NCBI RefSeq assembly: GCF_014201615.1
Contig: NZ_JACHEU010000001.1
Span: 1,879,631 to 1,943,630 of the forward strand
Length of the DNA: 64,000 bases
Source: Aquamicrobium lusatiense
Lineage (GTDB): Bacteria > Pseudomonadota > Alphaproteobacteria > Rhizobiales > Rhizobiaceae
Direction of reading: 5' to 3'
Under the pieces are notes generated by a model. That model saw only the letters and a program-made list of their open reading frames with translations. It searched no databases and had not been told where the DNA came from. Each line of letters opens with the position of its first letter. Position 1 is the first letter of the stretch. A program made the translations under genes and the position numbers. This document shows, in pieces, positions 8,675-17,453 of this stretch.

Positions 8675-9085
8675 ATGATCATCGGCATCGGCAGCGACCT
8701 GATCGATATCCGCCGGGTGGAGAAGTCGCTCGAACGTTTCGGCGAGCGCTTCATTCAGCGTGTATACACTGATATCGAGCAGGCCCGCTCCGAGGCCCGG
8801 CGCGGCCGGGCGGCCTCCTACGCCAAGCGCTTCGCTGCCAAGGAGGCTTGCGCCAAGGCGCTGGGCACGGGCATTTCCCATGGCGTGTTCTGGCGCGACA
8901 TGGGCGTGGTGAACCTGCCCGGTGGCAAGCCGACCATGGCGCTGACCGGCGGTGCGGCCGTGCAACTGACGAAGATGCTGCCGCCCGGACATGAGGCATC
9001 CATCCACCTGACCATAACTGACGACTATCCGCTCGCTCAGGCTTTCGTGATCATCGAGGCGTTGCCGGCGGGGCAGGAGCTCTAA
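8675..9085 (+). CDS. acpS: Holo-[acyl-carrier-protein] synthase
   Basis: AcpS transfers 4'-phosphopantetheine from CoA to apo-ACP, activating fatty acid synthesis. The 136-residue protein begins [16 protein letters not shown], with the Mg-binding Asp, and has the second signature [14 protein letters not shown] (Glu of the KExxxKA motif). The next gene, lepB, is 126 bases away and has its own promoter-like sequence. Confidence 0.96.
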   Translation: MIIGIGSDLIDIRRVEKSLERFGERFIQRVYTDIEQARSEARRGRAASYAKRFAAKEACAKALGTGISHGVFWRDMGVVNLPGGKPTMALTGGAAVQLTKMLPPGHEASIHLTITDDYPLAQAFVIIEALPAGQEL

Positions 9086-9159
9086 GGCGGGGCGCACGGT
9101 TCGCCGCCATAACGCCACATTGATCGTGCCTCACCGCCAGCTTGCGTTTTATCCGGGCG

Positions 9160-9188
9160 TTGCCCCCGGCGCGTTCAACGCTTATAGA
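9160..9188 (+). promoter_or_regulatory. Sigma-70-like promoter for lepB
   Basis: TTGCCC (9160-9165) and TATAGA (9183-9188) are separated by 17 bases in the acpS-lepB gap. Initiation about 7 bases downstream (near 9195) would leave a leader of roughly 17 bases before the preferred lepB start at 9212. Confidence 0.45.
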
Positions 9189-9211
9189 ACCAACGCATGA
9201 ACGAGGACGAC

Positions 9212-9961
9212 ATGAGCGTGGCGGATAAATCCCAGAAGAAATCGGGCGGACTTGGCGAAACCTTCAGCGTCATCGTCCAGGCGCTTCTTCTCGCGTTCGT
9301 CATCCGCACCCTGCTGTTCCAGCCTTTCTCCATTCCGTCCGGCTCCATGCGCCCGACCCTGCTGGAAGGCGATTACCTGTTCGTCACCAAATGGGCTTAC
9401 GGCTATTCGCGCTATTCGCTGCCGCTCTCGCCGAACCTGTTCTCCGGCCGCATCTGGGGCGGCGAGCCGGAGCGCGGCGATGTTGTGGTGTTCAAGTTTC
9501 CGCCGAACCCCTCGGTTGATTACATCAAGCGCGTCATCGGCCTTCCGGGCGACAAGGTACAGATGCGCGGCGGCCAGGTCTTCATCAACGACGTCGCGGT
9601 GCCGCGCGAGAAGGTCGGCCAGATCGACAATCCCGACATTACGGAAGTTTCCCGTCCGGTTGACGTTTACCGCGAGACGCTGCCCAACGGCGTGAGCTTC
9701 GACACGCTCGACCTGACGCCCAACGGCATCGGCGACGATACGCGCGAGTTCATCGTGCCCGATGGCCATTATTTCATGCTGGGCGACAACCGCGACAATT
9801 CCGCCGACAGCCGCTTCAGCGTCGGCTTCGTGCCCTATGACCATCTGGTCGGCCGCGCCAACATCATCTTCTTCTCGATTGCCGGGGGCGCCAGCCCGCT
9901 GGAAATCTGGAAGTGGCCGAGCGAGGTGCGTTTCGGCCGCCTGTTCGATTTCATCCGCTAG
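9212..9961 (+). CDS. lepB: Signal peptidase I
   Basis: LepB cleaves signal peptides from exported proteins at the outer face of the inner membrane. After one N-terminal membrane anchor (about residues 17-36), the catalytic Ser45 lies in IPSGSMRPT and the general base Lys106 in DYIKRVIGLPGD. The later box GDNRDNSADSR is also present. The start at 9212 (MSVADK) is chosen over the in-frame ATG at 9197 because GAGGA precedes it and because the promoter-like TATAGA leaves almost no leader for 9197. lepB is followed after 4 bases by rnc and era, a common alphaproteobacterial order. Confidence 0.96.
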   Translation: MSVADKSQKKSGGLGETFSVIVQALLLAFVIRTLLFQPFSIPSGSMRPTLLEGDYLFVTKWAYGYSRYSLPLSPNLFSGRIWGGEPERGDVVVFKFPPNPSVDYIKRVIGLPGDKVQMRGGQVFINDVAVPREKVGQIDNPDITEVSRPVDVYRETLPNGVSFDTLDLTPNGIGDDTREFIVPDGHYFMLGDNRDNSADSRFSVGFVPYDHLVGRANIIFFSIAGGASPLEIWKWPSEVRFGRLFDFIR

Positions 9962-9965
9962 TTCC

Positions 9966-10691
9966 ATGGCTGCCCCCAAGAGGTTGACCGCCGAACAGCT
10001 TGCCGAAGCGGTTCGGGAGCGAACCGGCCACACATTCCGCGACCAGCAGCGTCTGCAACGGGCGCTGACCCATGCCAGCGCCCGCAGTGCCCATGCGGGG
10101 CTCGACTACGAGCGCTTTGAATTTCTCGGCGACCGGGTGCTGGGGCTGGTGGTGGCCGACATGCTGCTTGCCGCCTATCCCGACGCCGTGGAAGGCGAGC
10201 TTTCCCTGCGTCTGAATGCGCTGGTCAATGCCGAGGCGCTTTCCGAAATCGCCGAGGAAATCGGTCTCACCGAGCTGATCCGCGCGGGTGCCGATGTGCG
10301 CAATCTGGCCGAGCGCAAGCGCGTCAATCTGCGCGCGGATGCGCTGGAATCGCTGATCGCGGTTCTTTATCTCGATGGCGGGCTGGAGGCCGCGCGCGCC
10401 TTCATTCATCGCTATTGGAAGCCGCGGTCTCAGGCCATGGCCAGAGCGAAGCGCGATCCCAAGACGGAATTGCAGGAATGGGCCCATCAGGCCGCATCGG
10501 CCACGCCATCCTACAAGGTGGAAGGTCGCGAGGGGCCGGATCACGATCCGGTGTTCACCGTCAGTGTCGCGGTCGGCAAATTTGCCCCGGCGCAGGGACG
10601 GGGCCGGTCGAAGCGCGAAGCCGAGCAGGCGGCCGCCACCGCCTTGCTGGTGCGCGAAGGAGTGTGGGCTGATGAAGGACATGCAGCATGA
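9966..10691 (+). CDS. rnc: Ribonuclease III
   Basis: RNase III cleaves double-stranded RNA and processes rRNA precursors. The 241-residue protein has the catalytic signature ERFEFLGDRVLGL near residues 43-55 and a C-terminal double-stranded-RNA-binding domain (DPKTELQEWAH through GRGRSKREAEQAAATALL). The true start is the ATG at 9966 (MAAPKRLTAEQ); the frame is open further upstream only as an overlap with lepB. Its stop overlaps the era start in an ATGA, indicating translational coupling. Confidence 0.97.
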   Translation: MAAPKRLTAEQLAEAVRERTGHTFRDQQRLQRALTHASARSAHAGLDYERFEFLGDRVLGLVVADMLLAAYPDAVEGELSLRLNALVNAEALSEIAEEIGLTELIRAGADVRNLAERKRVNLRADALESLIAVLYLDGGLEAARAFIHRYWKPRSQAMARAKRDPKTELQEWAHQAASATPSYKVEGREGPDHDPVFTVSVAVGKFAPAQGRGRSKREAEQAAATALLVREGVWADEGHAA

Positions 10692-11602
10692 GCGAAACTG
10701 AGAATGTGCCCGCCACCCGCTCCGGTTTTGTGGCGCTGATCGGCGCGCCGAATGCCGGCAAGTCCACGCTCGTAAACCAGCTTGTCGGCACCAAGGTGTC
10801 GATTGTCACGCATAAGGTGCAGACGACGCGCGCTCTGGTGCGCGGCATCGCCACCCATCATGCCGCGCAGATCGTGTTCATCGACACGCCCGGCATCTTC
10901 AAGCCGCGCCGGCGGCTGGATACGGCGATGGTCACAACTGCATGGGGCGGGGCGAAGGATGCCGATGTCGTGCTGGTGCTGATCGATGCCGAACGCGGCA
11001 TCAAGGGCGACGCCGATGCGCTGCTCGATCGTCTGGCCGATGTGCGCCAGCCGAAAATTCTGGTGCTCAACAAGGTCGACCGCGTCAAGCGGGAGAACCT
11101 GCTGGCGCTGGCCTCCGCTGCGAATGAACGAGTAGCCTTCGAGCGCACCTTCATGGTTTCCGCGCTCACCGGCTCCGGCTGTGAGGATCTGCTCGACTAT
11201 CTGGCTGAAAAGCTGCCGGCCGGGCCCTGGTATTACCCGGAAGACCAGATTTCGGATCTGCCGATGCGCCAGCTTGCCGCCGAGATCACCCGCGAAAAGC
11301 TCTATCTGCGCCTGCATCAGGAGCTTCCCTATTCCTCTCACGTCGAGACGGAGAGGTGGGAGGAGAAGAAGGACGGCTCGGTGCGCATCGAGCAGGTGAT
11401 CTATGTCGAGCGCGACAGCCAGAAGAAGATCGTTCTCGGTCACAAGGGCGAAACCATCCGCGCGATCGGCGAAAGTTCGCGCAAGGAGATCGGCGAAATC
11501 CTCGATCAGAAGGTGCACCTGTTCCTGTTCGTGAAGGTGCGCGAGAACTGGGGCGACGATCCCGAGCGCTACCGTGAAATGGGTCTGGATTTCCCGCATT
11601 GA
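10688..11602 (+). CDS. era: GTPase Era
   Basis: Era is a small GTPase that binds 16S rRNA and acts in 30S subunit maturation and cell-cycle control. G1 is GAPNAGKS (residues 19-26), the switch region has TTRALVRGI, G3 is DTPG, and G4 is NKVD. A C-terminal KH domain (VERDSQKKIVLGHKGETIR) binds RNA. Length is 304 residues, normal for the family. It is coupled to rnc by a 4-base overlap; recO follows after 46 bases. Confidence 0.97.
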   Translation: MSETENVPATRSGFVALIGAPNAGKSTLVNQLVGTKVSIVTHKVQTTRALVRGIATHHAAQIVFIDTPGIFKPRRRLDTAMVTTAWGGAKDADVVLVLIDAERGIKGDADALLDRLADVRQPKILVLNKVDRVKRENLLALASAANERVAFERTFMVSALTGSGCEDLLDYLAEKLPAGPWYYPEDQISDLPMRQLAAEITREKLYLRLHQELPYSSHVETERWEEKKDGSVRIEQVIYVERDSQKKIVLGHKGETIRAIGESSRKEIGEILDQKVHLFLFVKVRENWGDDPERYREMGLDFPH

Positions 11603-11648
11603 CGGGCTGCGCTTGATTTCGCTGATGAAGCGGTGAAAAGCTCCTGCC

Positions 11649-12410
11649 ATGGAATGGAGAGACGAGGGAATCATTCTCGGAACCCGCAGGCATGGCGAAA
11701 CCAGCGTCATCCTCGAAGTGATGACGCGCACGCACGGCCGGCACATGGGCATGGTGCGCGGCGGGCGCTCGCGCCGGCTGCAGCCGGTTCTCCAGCCCGG
11801 CAACCGCGTCGACCTGATCTGGCGCGCGCGGCTTGACGAGCATCTGGGCACATTTCAGGCCGAGGCTCTGGAAATGAATGCGGCGCGGCTGATGGACAGC
11901 GCCGTGGCTGTCTACGGAATCCAGCTTGTCGCCGCGCATCTGCGCCTGCTGCCGGAGCGGGATTCCCATGGCATGCTCTACGAGGCGCTCATGGTCATGG
12001 TCGAGCATCTTGCCGACCCCGAGGCCGCGGGCGAGCTTCTCGCAAGGTTCGAGCTTATGGTGCTGGAGGAACTGGGCTTCGGCCTCGATCTGAGCGAATG
12101 CGCGGCCACCGGCGCGCGCACGGAGCTCGTCTATGTCTCGCCGAAATCAGGTCGGGCGGTGTCGCGGGAGGCGGGCCGGCCCTGGCACGACAGGATGCTG
12201 GCGCTGCCCGCCTTTCTCGAGCAGGGGCCGGGCTGCCGTGCCGACGAGGCAGCCCTCGAAGACGCCTTTCGTCTTTCATCGTATTTCCTCAACCGCCATG
12301 TCTATGAACCGCGCGGCATCGAGCCCCCCGATGCGCGTGCCGGTTTCCTGACGGCGCTGCGCCGGTATTACTCCGCCGCAAGGGCGCTGGACGGAGGCAC
12401 AGCCGCATGA
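11649..12410 (+). CDS. recO: DNA repair protein RecO
   Basis: RecO works with RecF and RecR to load RecA on single-stranded DNA gaps. The N-terminal OB fold begins [19 protein letters not shown], followed by the helical domain; [13 protein letters not shown] near residue 145 matches the conserved RecO block. The 253-residue length is usual. The rnc-era-recO order is common in proteobacteria, and this gene closes the housekeeping run that begins at rpoZ. Confidence 0.95.
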   Translation: MEWRDEGIILGTRRHGETSVILEVMTRTHGRHMGMVRGGRSRRLQPVLQPGNRVDLIWRARLDEHLGTFQAEALEMNAARLMDSAVAVYGIQLVAAHLRLLPERDSHGMLYEALMVMVEHLADPEAAGELLARFELMVLEELGFGLDLSECAATGARTELVYVSPKSGRAVSREAGRPWHDRMLALPAFLEQGPGCRADEAALEDAFRLSSYFLNRHVYEPRGIEPPDARAGFLTALRRYYSAARALDGGTAA

Positions 12411-12463
12411 GGTCCGCACGGCATATCGTCCGTGGCGGCACCTCACCGAACTAAGGGGCGCTC

Positions 12464-15187
12464 ATGTACGAGCTTGCAATAATTGCCGTCATCGTTCTCT
12501 TCGTGATCGCCGCGAGACAGCAGAAGCGGCTGAACCGCGTCGAGGCGGACCTCGTTGCACTGCGTAAGTCTTATGAGGAAGGTGCCCGGCCGGTCGTTGC
12601 CGCCGTGGAGGCAGCCAGCACGCCTTCCATTTCAGAGCTTGCTGAACCGCTTTCGGCGAAAGAGCCGGTTGAGGCAGGGGAGGCAGCTCCTCCCGAAACG
12701 GACGATGCCATCGAAGACGCCGATGGACCGTGGGGAAAGACGGCCGTGGCGGCGAAAGTCGAGGCAGAGGAAATTGCCACCGCGCCGGTACCGGAAATTG
12801 CCACCGCGCCGGTACCGGAAAAGGCCAGACGCGACATAGAAACCGCGCTCGGCACGCGCTGGGCCGTCTGGGTCGGTGGTGTCGCGCTGGCGCTCGGCGG
12901 GCTGTTCCTGGTGCGCTACACCATCGAGGCCGGCATATTCGGTCCCCGCGTGCGCCTCACCATGGCAGCCCTGTTCGGCATGCTGCTCGTCGCGGCGGGC
13001 GAATTCGTGCGCCGCCGGGGCTGGAAGGTGCCGGTGGCCGGCGCTGCCGCTGCCTATATACCGGCGATCCTGACTGCCGCCGGCGCATTCACTCTGTTCG
13101 GCGCGGTGTTTGCCGCCCATGCCGTCTATGGCTTCCTCGGGGCGGCAAGCGCCTTCTTCCTGCTGGGAATTATCGCGGTCGCAACCATAGTCGCGGCGCT
13201 CGTCCACGGACAGGCGCTTGCCGGCATCGGACTGCTCGGCGCGCTGGCGACGCCTGCTCTGGTGTCCAGCCAGTCGCCCAACGCCTGGGCGCTGTTCGGC
13301 TATCTGGCAATCGTTCTGGTTGCGGCCGCCATCATCGCGCGCATGCGCCGATGGCGCTTCCTCATCTCGGCGGTTTTCGTCGGCACAGGCATCTGGACGT
13401 TGCTCTACCTTGGAACCGTCCCGGTACAGGCCCCCATGGTCGTCACCGTGTTCAGCGCGGTTGTCCTTGCCGTGCTGGTCTTCATATGGCTTTCCGGGCC
13501 GGCGGACGAAGATGAGAAAGCGGACCTGGTGTCGATCATTCCGGCCTTCTTTACCGGCGTGACCGCTCTTTTCATGTTCGTTCTTGCCAGTGCCAGCCCG
13601 TGGCAGCCGGCATTCATCGTGGCGATGATGCTGGTGGCCGCGTTCTGGCGTCCGGCCTCTGTCGCCACCCTTCATGCCGCCGGTATCGTCACGGTGCTTG
13701 CTTCCATTCAGATGATGCCGGTCTTCGACCTCTATGCCGGATGGTCTGCAGGTCCGGTCATGATCGACGGGGTGGCGCGAATGGTGCGGGGCGGCTTGAC
13801 CCTGCCGGTCAGCCTGTTCCTCGGGCTGCTGTTCCTGGCTGCGGGTTTTGTTGCCGCGCGCCGCCATCTGCTGCGATCGCCATGGTTGTCCGCAACATGG
13901 GTCTTCTGGGCCGTGAGCGTGCCGCTGATGCTTCTGGTGTCGTCGTGGGTGACATTCGGCAACATCGATCAGGATTATCTGCGCGCTGGCGTGGCCTTGC
14001 TCCTGTGCATTGGCTTTGTGGCGGCCGCAGAATGGCTGGCGCGGGCTGAACAGCCGCCGCTGGCTGGCGGCGCGGCGGTTTCCTGTGCGCTTGCCGGGGC
14101 AACGGCGGCTGCGTTGCTGTTCCTGCATATGGGCTTCGGTTCCGGCATGACCACGGTGCTGGCCGGTGCTTTTGCCGTGGTGCCGGCTCTGGCCACACGT
14201 CACCGCTCTTATCCGGTGCTGGGCTGGCTTTCCGTGGCGGCCCTCGTCACCGTGCTGGCTCGCGTGGCGTTCGATCCGACCATCGTGGGAGCTGAGTTCC
14301 TGTCGCGCACGCCGGTGTTCAACTGGCTGCTGCCCGGCTATGGCGTGCCGGCTCTGGCATTCGGCTTCGCGGCCTGGCAGCTTGCCCGCACCACTGCGGG
14401 GCGTCCGCGCCTGATCATGGAGGCTGGTTCGGCCCTGTTCGCGCTGCTCACTGTGGCCATGCTGGTGCGCCACGCCATGCATGGCGGGGTGATCTCCTCC
14501 GGTGCGCCGACACTTGCCGAACAGGCGATCTACACGCTGATCGCGCTTGGCGCCGGCGGCATTCTCATCTCGCTCGACATGCGTTCGCCGAGTTCCGTCC
14601 TGCGTATCGGATCGCTGGCGGCCGGCGTGGTGTCGGCGCTGTTCATCTGCGGCCAGCATTTCATTGCCCTCAACCCGCTGGTCACCGACGAGTCGACCGG
14701 GCGCATTCCGGTGTTCAATCTCCTGTTCCTCGCCTATCTGCTGCCGGCCGTGGCGGCCTTCGCGCTGGCCTGGTATGCGCGCGGCAAGCGCCCCAAATGG
14801 TACTCGGCGATGCTGGCGCTGCTCGGCGCGCTGCTTGCCTTCGCCTATGCCACCCTGTCGGTGCGCCGCCTGTTCAAGGGCGAATACATTGCCTGGTGGA
14901 GCGGCATGGAGCAGGTGGAAACCTATTCCTATTCGGCCCTGTGGCTGGCAATGGGCGTGGTTCTGCTGGTCGCCGGCGTGCGCTTCGGCTCGCAGGTGCT
15001 GCGCATCGCATCGGCCGCGCTGATTTCGATTGCGGTGCTCAAGGTATTCCTGTTCGATATGTCCGAACTGGAAGGTGTGCTGCGGGCTCTGTCCTTCATC
15101 GGGCTTGGCGGGGTGCTGATCGGCATCGGCCTTTTCTATCAGCGTCTGCTGACGCGCTCGGCGGCAGCGGGACGCAGCGAGGTCTGA
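12464..15187 (+). CDS. Large DUF2339 polytopic membrane protein
   Basis: A 907-residue protein. Residues 1-18 form a membrane anchor, residues 19-125 an acidic, low-complexity linker rich in Ala, Glu and Pro, and from about residue 130 the protein is an almost unbroken series of more than 20 hydrophobic segments, as in the DUF2339 family of predicted inner-membrane proteins. The family entry motif TRWAVWVGGVALALGGLF is seen right after the linker. Function is unknown; a role in envelope maintenance or transport is often guessed but not shown. The linker contains a perfect tandem duplication (12770-12817). A GST-like gene starts 4 bases after its stop. Confidence 0.85.
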   Translation: MYELAIIAVIVLFVIAARQQKRLNRVEADLVALRKSYEEGARPVVAAVEAASTPSISELAEPLSAKEPVEAGEAAPPETDDAIEDADGPWGKTAVAAKVEAEEIATAPVPEIATAPVPEKARRDIETALGTRWAVWVGGVALALGGLFLVRYTIEAGIFGPRVRLTMAALFGMLLVAAGEFVRRRGWKVPVAGAAAAYIPAILTAAGAFTLFGAVFAAHAVYGFLGAASAFFLLGIIAVATIVAALVHGQALAGIGLLGALATPALVSSQSPNAWALFGYLAIVLVAAAIIARMRRWRFLISAVFVGTGIWTLLYLGTVPVQAPMVVTVFSAVVLAVLVFIWLSGPADEDEKADLVSIIPAFFTGVTALFMFVLASASPWQPAFIVAMMLVAAFWRPASVATLHAAGIVTVLASIQMMPVFDLYAGWSAGPVMIDGVARMVRGGLTLPVSLFLGLLFLAAGFVAARRHLLRSPWLSATWVFWAVSVPLMLLVSSWVTFGNIDQDYLRAGVALLLCIGFVAAAEWLARAEQPPLAGGAAVSCALAGATAAALLFLHMGFGSGMTTVLAGAFAVVPALATRHRSYPVLGWLSVAALVTVLARVAFDPTIVGAEFLSRTPVFNWLLPGYGVPALAFGFAAWQLARTTAGRPRLIMEAGSALFALLTVAMLVRHAMHGGVISSGAPTLAEQAIYTLIALGAGGILISLDMRSPSSVLRIGSLAAGVVSALFICGQHFIALNPLVTDESTGRIPVFNLLFLAYLLPAVAAFALAWYARGKRPKWYSAMLALLGALLAFAYATLSVRRLFKGEYIAWWSGMEQVETYSYSALWLAMGVVLLVAGVRFGSQVLRIASAALISIAVLKVFLFDMSELEGVLRALSFIGLGGVLIGIGLFYQRLLTRSAAAGRSEV
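12770..12817 (+). repeat. Perfect tandem duplication of 24 bases inside the DUF2339 gene
   Basis: The 24-base unit at 12770-12793 is repeated exactly at 12794-12817 and encodes two copies of the octapeptide EIATAPVP in the periplasmic or cytoplasmic linker. The unit is a multiple of three, so the frame is kept. Confidence 0.9.
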
Positions 15188-15191
15188 AGCA

Positions 15192-15851
15192 ATGGCTCTC
15201 GAACTCTATGCCCATCCGTTTTCCTCCTTCTGTCAGAAGGCGCTCATTGCACTCTACGAAAACGGCACCGCGTTCGACTATGTGATGCTGTCGCCGGAAA
15301 ATCCTTCGGCGATGGAAAGGCTGCAATCCCTGTGGCCGGTGGCGAAGTTTCCGATGCTCATGGATGAAGGCAGGCCCATACATGAGGCCACCATCATCAT
15401 CGAGCATCTGCAGGTTTTCCACCCCGGTCCGGTGCGCCTGATACCGGAGGATTCGAAGCTTGCCGTAGAGGTGCGCTTCATGGACCGCTTCTTCGACAAC
15501 TACATTTCCACACCGCAGCAGAAGCTCGTCTTCGACGTGCTGCGCGCGCCCGGCGAGCGCGACCCGAAGGGCGTGGAAGATGCAAAGCGCATGCTGGAAA
15601 AGGCCTATGGCTGGCTGGATGGCCACATGGCCGGCCGGCAATGGGCCGCTGGTGACAATTTCTGCCTTGCAGATTGCGCGGCCGCCCCTGCGCTGTTCTA
15701 CGCGGACTGGTCGCATCCGATCCCGGATCAGTTCGCGAATGTAAGCGCCTATCGCCAGCGGCTGAACGATCGACCCTCCTTCGCCCGCGCCATAGACGAG
15801 GCGCGCCCCTACCGCGCCTTCTTCCCGCTAGGCGCGCCTGACCGCGACTGA
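15192..15851 (+). CDS. Glutathione S-transferase family protein
   Basis: A 219-residue GST-like protein. The N-terminal thioredoxin fold begins LELYAHPFSSFCQKALIAL, where Ser/Cys in the first helix is the likely glutathione-activating residue, and KFPMLMDEGRPIHEATIIIEHL carries the cis-Pro and the Glu-Ala (usual E-S) glutathione contact. The C-terminal domain is all helical with FCLADCAAAPAL, the N-capping box region. The substrate is unknown; a general detoxification or stress role is an inference. The 3' end overlaps the convergent HD-domain gene by 24 bases. Confidence 0.87.
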   Translation: MALELYAHPFSSFCQKALIALYENGTAFDYVMLSPENPSAMERLQSLWPVAKFPMLMDEGRPIHEATIIIEHLQVFHPGPVRLIPEDSKLAVEVRFMDRFFDNYISTPQQKLVFDVLRAPGERDPKGVEDAKRMLEKAYGWLDGHMAGRQWAAGDNFCLADCAAAPALFYADWSHPIPDQFANVSAYRQRLNDRPSFARAIDEARPYRAFFPLGAPDRD

Positions 15852-16463
15852 GCCGTTGCCGCGCAGCTTTTCCAGCGTGCTGAAGCGTTTCAGGAATGCT
15901 TCCTGCGCGAAGGTGACGGATCGTGGCGTCACGTCGAACCTGTCGGCGCTGATGCCGCGGGGGCGTCCGAAGAACTGCGCTGCCTCCGCCGTCGAAAAGC
16001 CGGCAAGCAGCGTCGCCTCGAAATAGGCGGCCACCTGATCGGCGCGCTTGATATCCTTGACAAGGCCGGCTGGCAGAACAGCCGGCAGGGAAAAGCGCAG
16101 GTGGATCGCGCGTTGAAGGCGGTGCTCGCATTCCTTGTAGCCGCCGCCGACCACAGACTTGAAGGGCGAGATCATGTCACCGATCACATATTCGGGCGCA
16201 TCGTGCAGCAGGGCCGCAAGCCGGGCCTCGGGCGAGGGTGTCCTGGCCTGAGCGCAGAAGATAGCCTCGACCAGCAATGAGTGCTGGGCCACTGAAAAGG
16301 CGTGGGAACCGATGGTCTGGCCGTTCCAGCGCGCCACCCGCGCCAGCCCATGGGCTATGTCCGAAATCTCGATATCGAGCGGAGAGGGATCGAGCAGGTC
16401 GAGCCGGCGGCCGGAGAGCATACGCTGCCACGCACGCGCTGGTGCTCCGGCGCGGTCGGCCAT
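15828..16463 (-). CDS. HD domain phosphohydrolase (YfbR-like)
   Basis: A 211-residue HD-superfamily protein. The metal ligands are visible as HSLLVEAIF (His), ALLHDAPEYVIGD (His-Asp and following Asp) and a later Asp in DIKRADQ, in the spacing used by YfbR-type 5'-deoxynucleotidases. It may hydrolyse nucleoside monophosphates, but the substrate cannot be deduced. Its ATG overlaps the stop of the upstream ygfZ by one base (TGATG), so the two are translationally coupled; its 3' end overlaps the GST gene on the opposite strand. Confidence 0.83.
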   Translation of the reverse strand: MADRAGAPARAWQRMLSGRRLDLLDPSPLDIEISDIAHGLARVARWNGQTIGSHAFSVAQHSLLVEAIFCAQARTPSPEARLAALLHDAPEYVIGDMISPFKSVVGGGYKECEHRLQRAIHLRFSLPAVLPAGLVKDIKRADQVAAYFEATLLAGFSTAEAAQFFGRPRGISADRFDVTPRSVTFAQEAFLKRFSTLEKLRGNGSVAVRRA

Positions 16464-17332
16464 CAGCCATTCTCCGCGGCAGTCGCGCCTTCCGGGAAAG
16501 TGAATTTCGCCCAGCCGGGTATGGCAAGCGTGACCGGAATGCCATCGGCGAGGATGTCCCTGCCGTTGTCGATGGCGCTCTTCACCCGGTCGATCCGGGC
16601 AATGGCCAGACCCTGCTTGCCGGATACGGAACCCAGCGCGCCAACAGGCTTACCTTCCACTGTAAGTTCCGTGCCTGGTGCGGGCAGGGGGGAAGCGGCC
16701 GAAACGAGCAGGACGCGCCGCCGCGCCGTGCCGCGATGCTGCATGCGCGACACCACTTCCTGCCCCACATAGCAGCCCTTGCCGAAGCCGACACCGCTCA
16801 TCTGATCGAGCAGCACGTCATGTGGGAAGGCGTCACCGAGCTGGTAGTCTGCGCCGCTTTCCGCCACTCCGCCGGCGATGCGCAACGCATGCCATGCGGC
16901 AAGATCGCCGCCGTCCCCGGAGCCTCGCTCCGCGCCATAGATGCGCATGACGTCGCCTTGCGGAAAGCGTGCATCGCGCAGTGCCGTTGAATCAGTCTCT
17001 GAAGATGCTGATTCATCTTGCCATGCGACAGTCACAACCGATTGTTCCGGCTTGGAAATTTCAGCCTTGGTGCGCAGCTTGTACATCAGCAGCCGGCGAT
17101 GGAAGTCTGCGGCAACATCTGCCCGGCATTCGAGCCGGAACGCATCCGGCCCTGCGCGCGAGATCAGGAAATCGAACAGAATCTTGCCCTGCGGCGTCAG
17201 CAGCGCGCCGGGTTTGACCTCGCCGTCCGCGAGGGCCTCGACATCGACGGTGAGGATGTTCTGCAGGAAATGCTCTGCTTCGGGGCCGGCGACGGTGATG
17301 ACGGCGCGATCTTCAAGACGGGCGATGGGCAT
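16463..17332 (-). CDS. ygfZ: Folate-binding Fe-S cluster repair/assembly protein YgfZ
   Basis: YgfZ/IBA57 proteins use a tetrahydrofolate-binding fold related to GcvT to support maturation or repair of certain Fe-S enzymes. The diagnostic motif KGCYVGQEVVSRMQHRG is present near residue 195-211, including the essential Cys. The ATG at 17332 (MPIARLEDRAVITV) is preferred; an ATG-like start nine codons upstream is possible. About 289 residues. It forms a coupled pair with the HD-domain gene downstream. Confidence 0.9.
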   Translation of the reverse strand: MPIARLEDRAVITVAGPEAEHFLQNILTVDVEALADGEVKPGALLTPQGKILFDFLISRAGPDAFRLECRADVAADFHRRLLMYKLRTKAEISKPEQSVVTVAWQDESASSETDSTALRDARFPQGDVMRIYGAERGSGDGGDLAAWHALRIAGGVAESGADYQLGDAFPHDVLLDQMSGVGFGKGCYVGQEVVSRMQHRGTARRRVLLVSAASPLPAPGTELTVEGKPVGALGSVSGKQGLAIARIDRVKSAIDNGRDILADGIPVTLAIPGWAKFTFPEGATAAENG

Positions 17333-17453
17333 GGACGGAAACGAGCCTTGAGTCTGCAAAGGGTCGCCTCTAGGTAGTCCTCCCGTCGCGCGCCCGCAAG
17401 CCGGGGAAGAGCCGCTGCTGCCATTCCGGGGCCGCAGCGGGCTTTCTCAAGCT

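Noticed and set aside
12632..14659. 675-codon minus-strand frame opposite the DUF2339 gene
   Set aside because: Composition (Gln/Arg/His-rich) is that of the antisense of a hydrophobic membrane protein.
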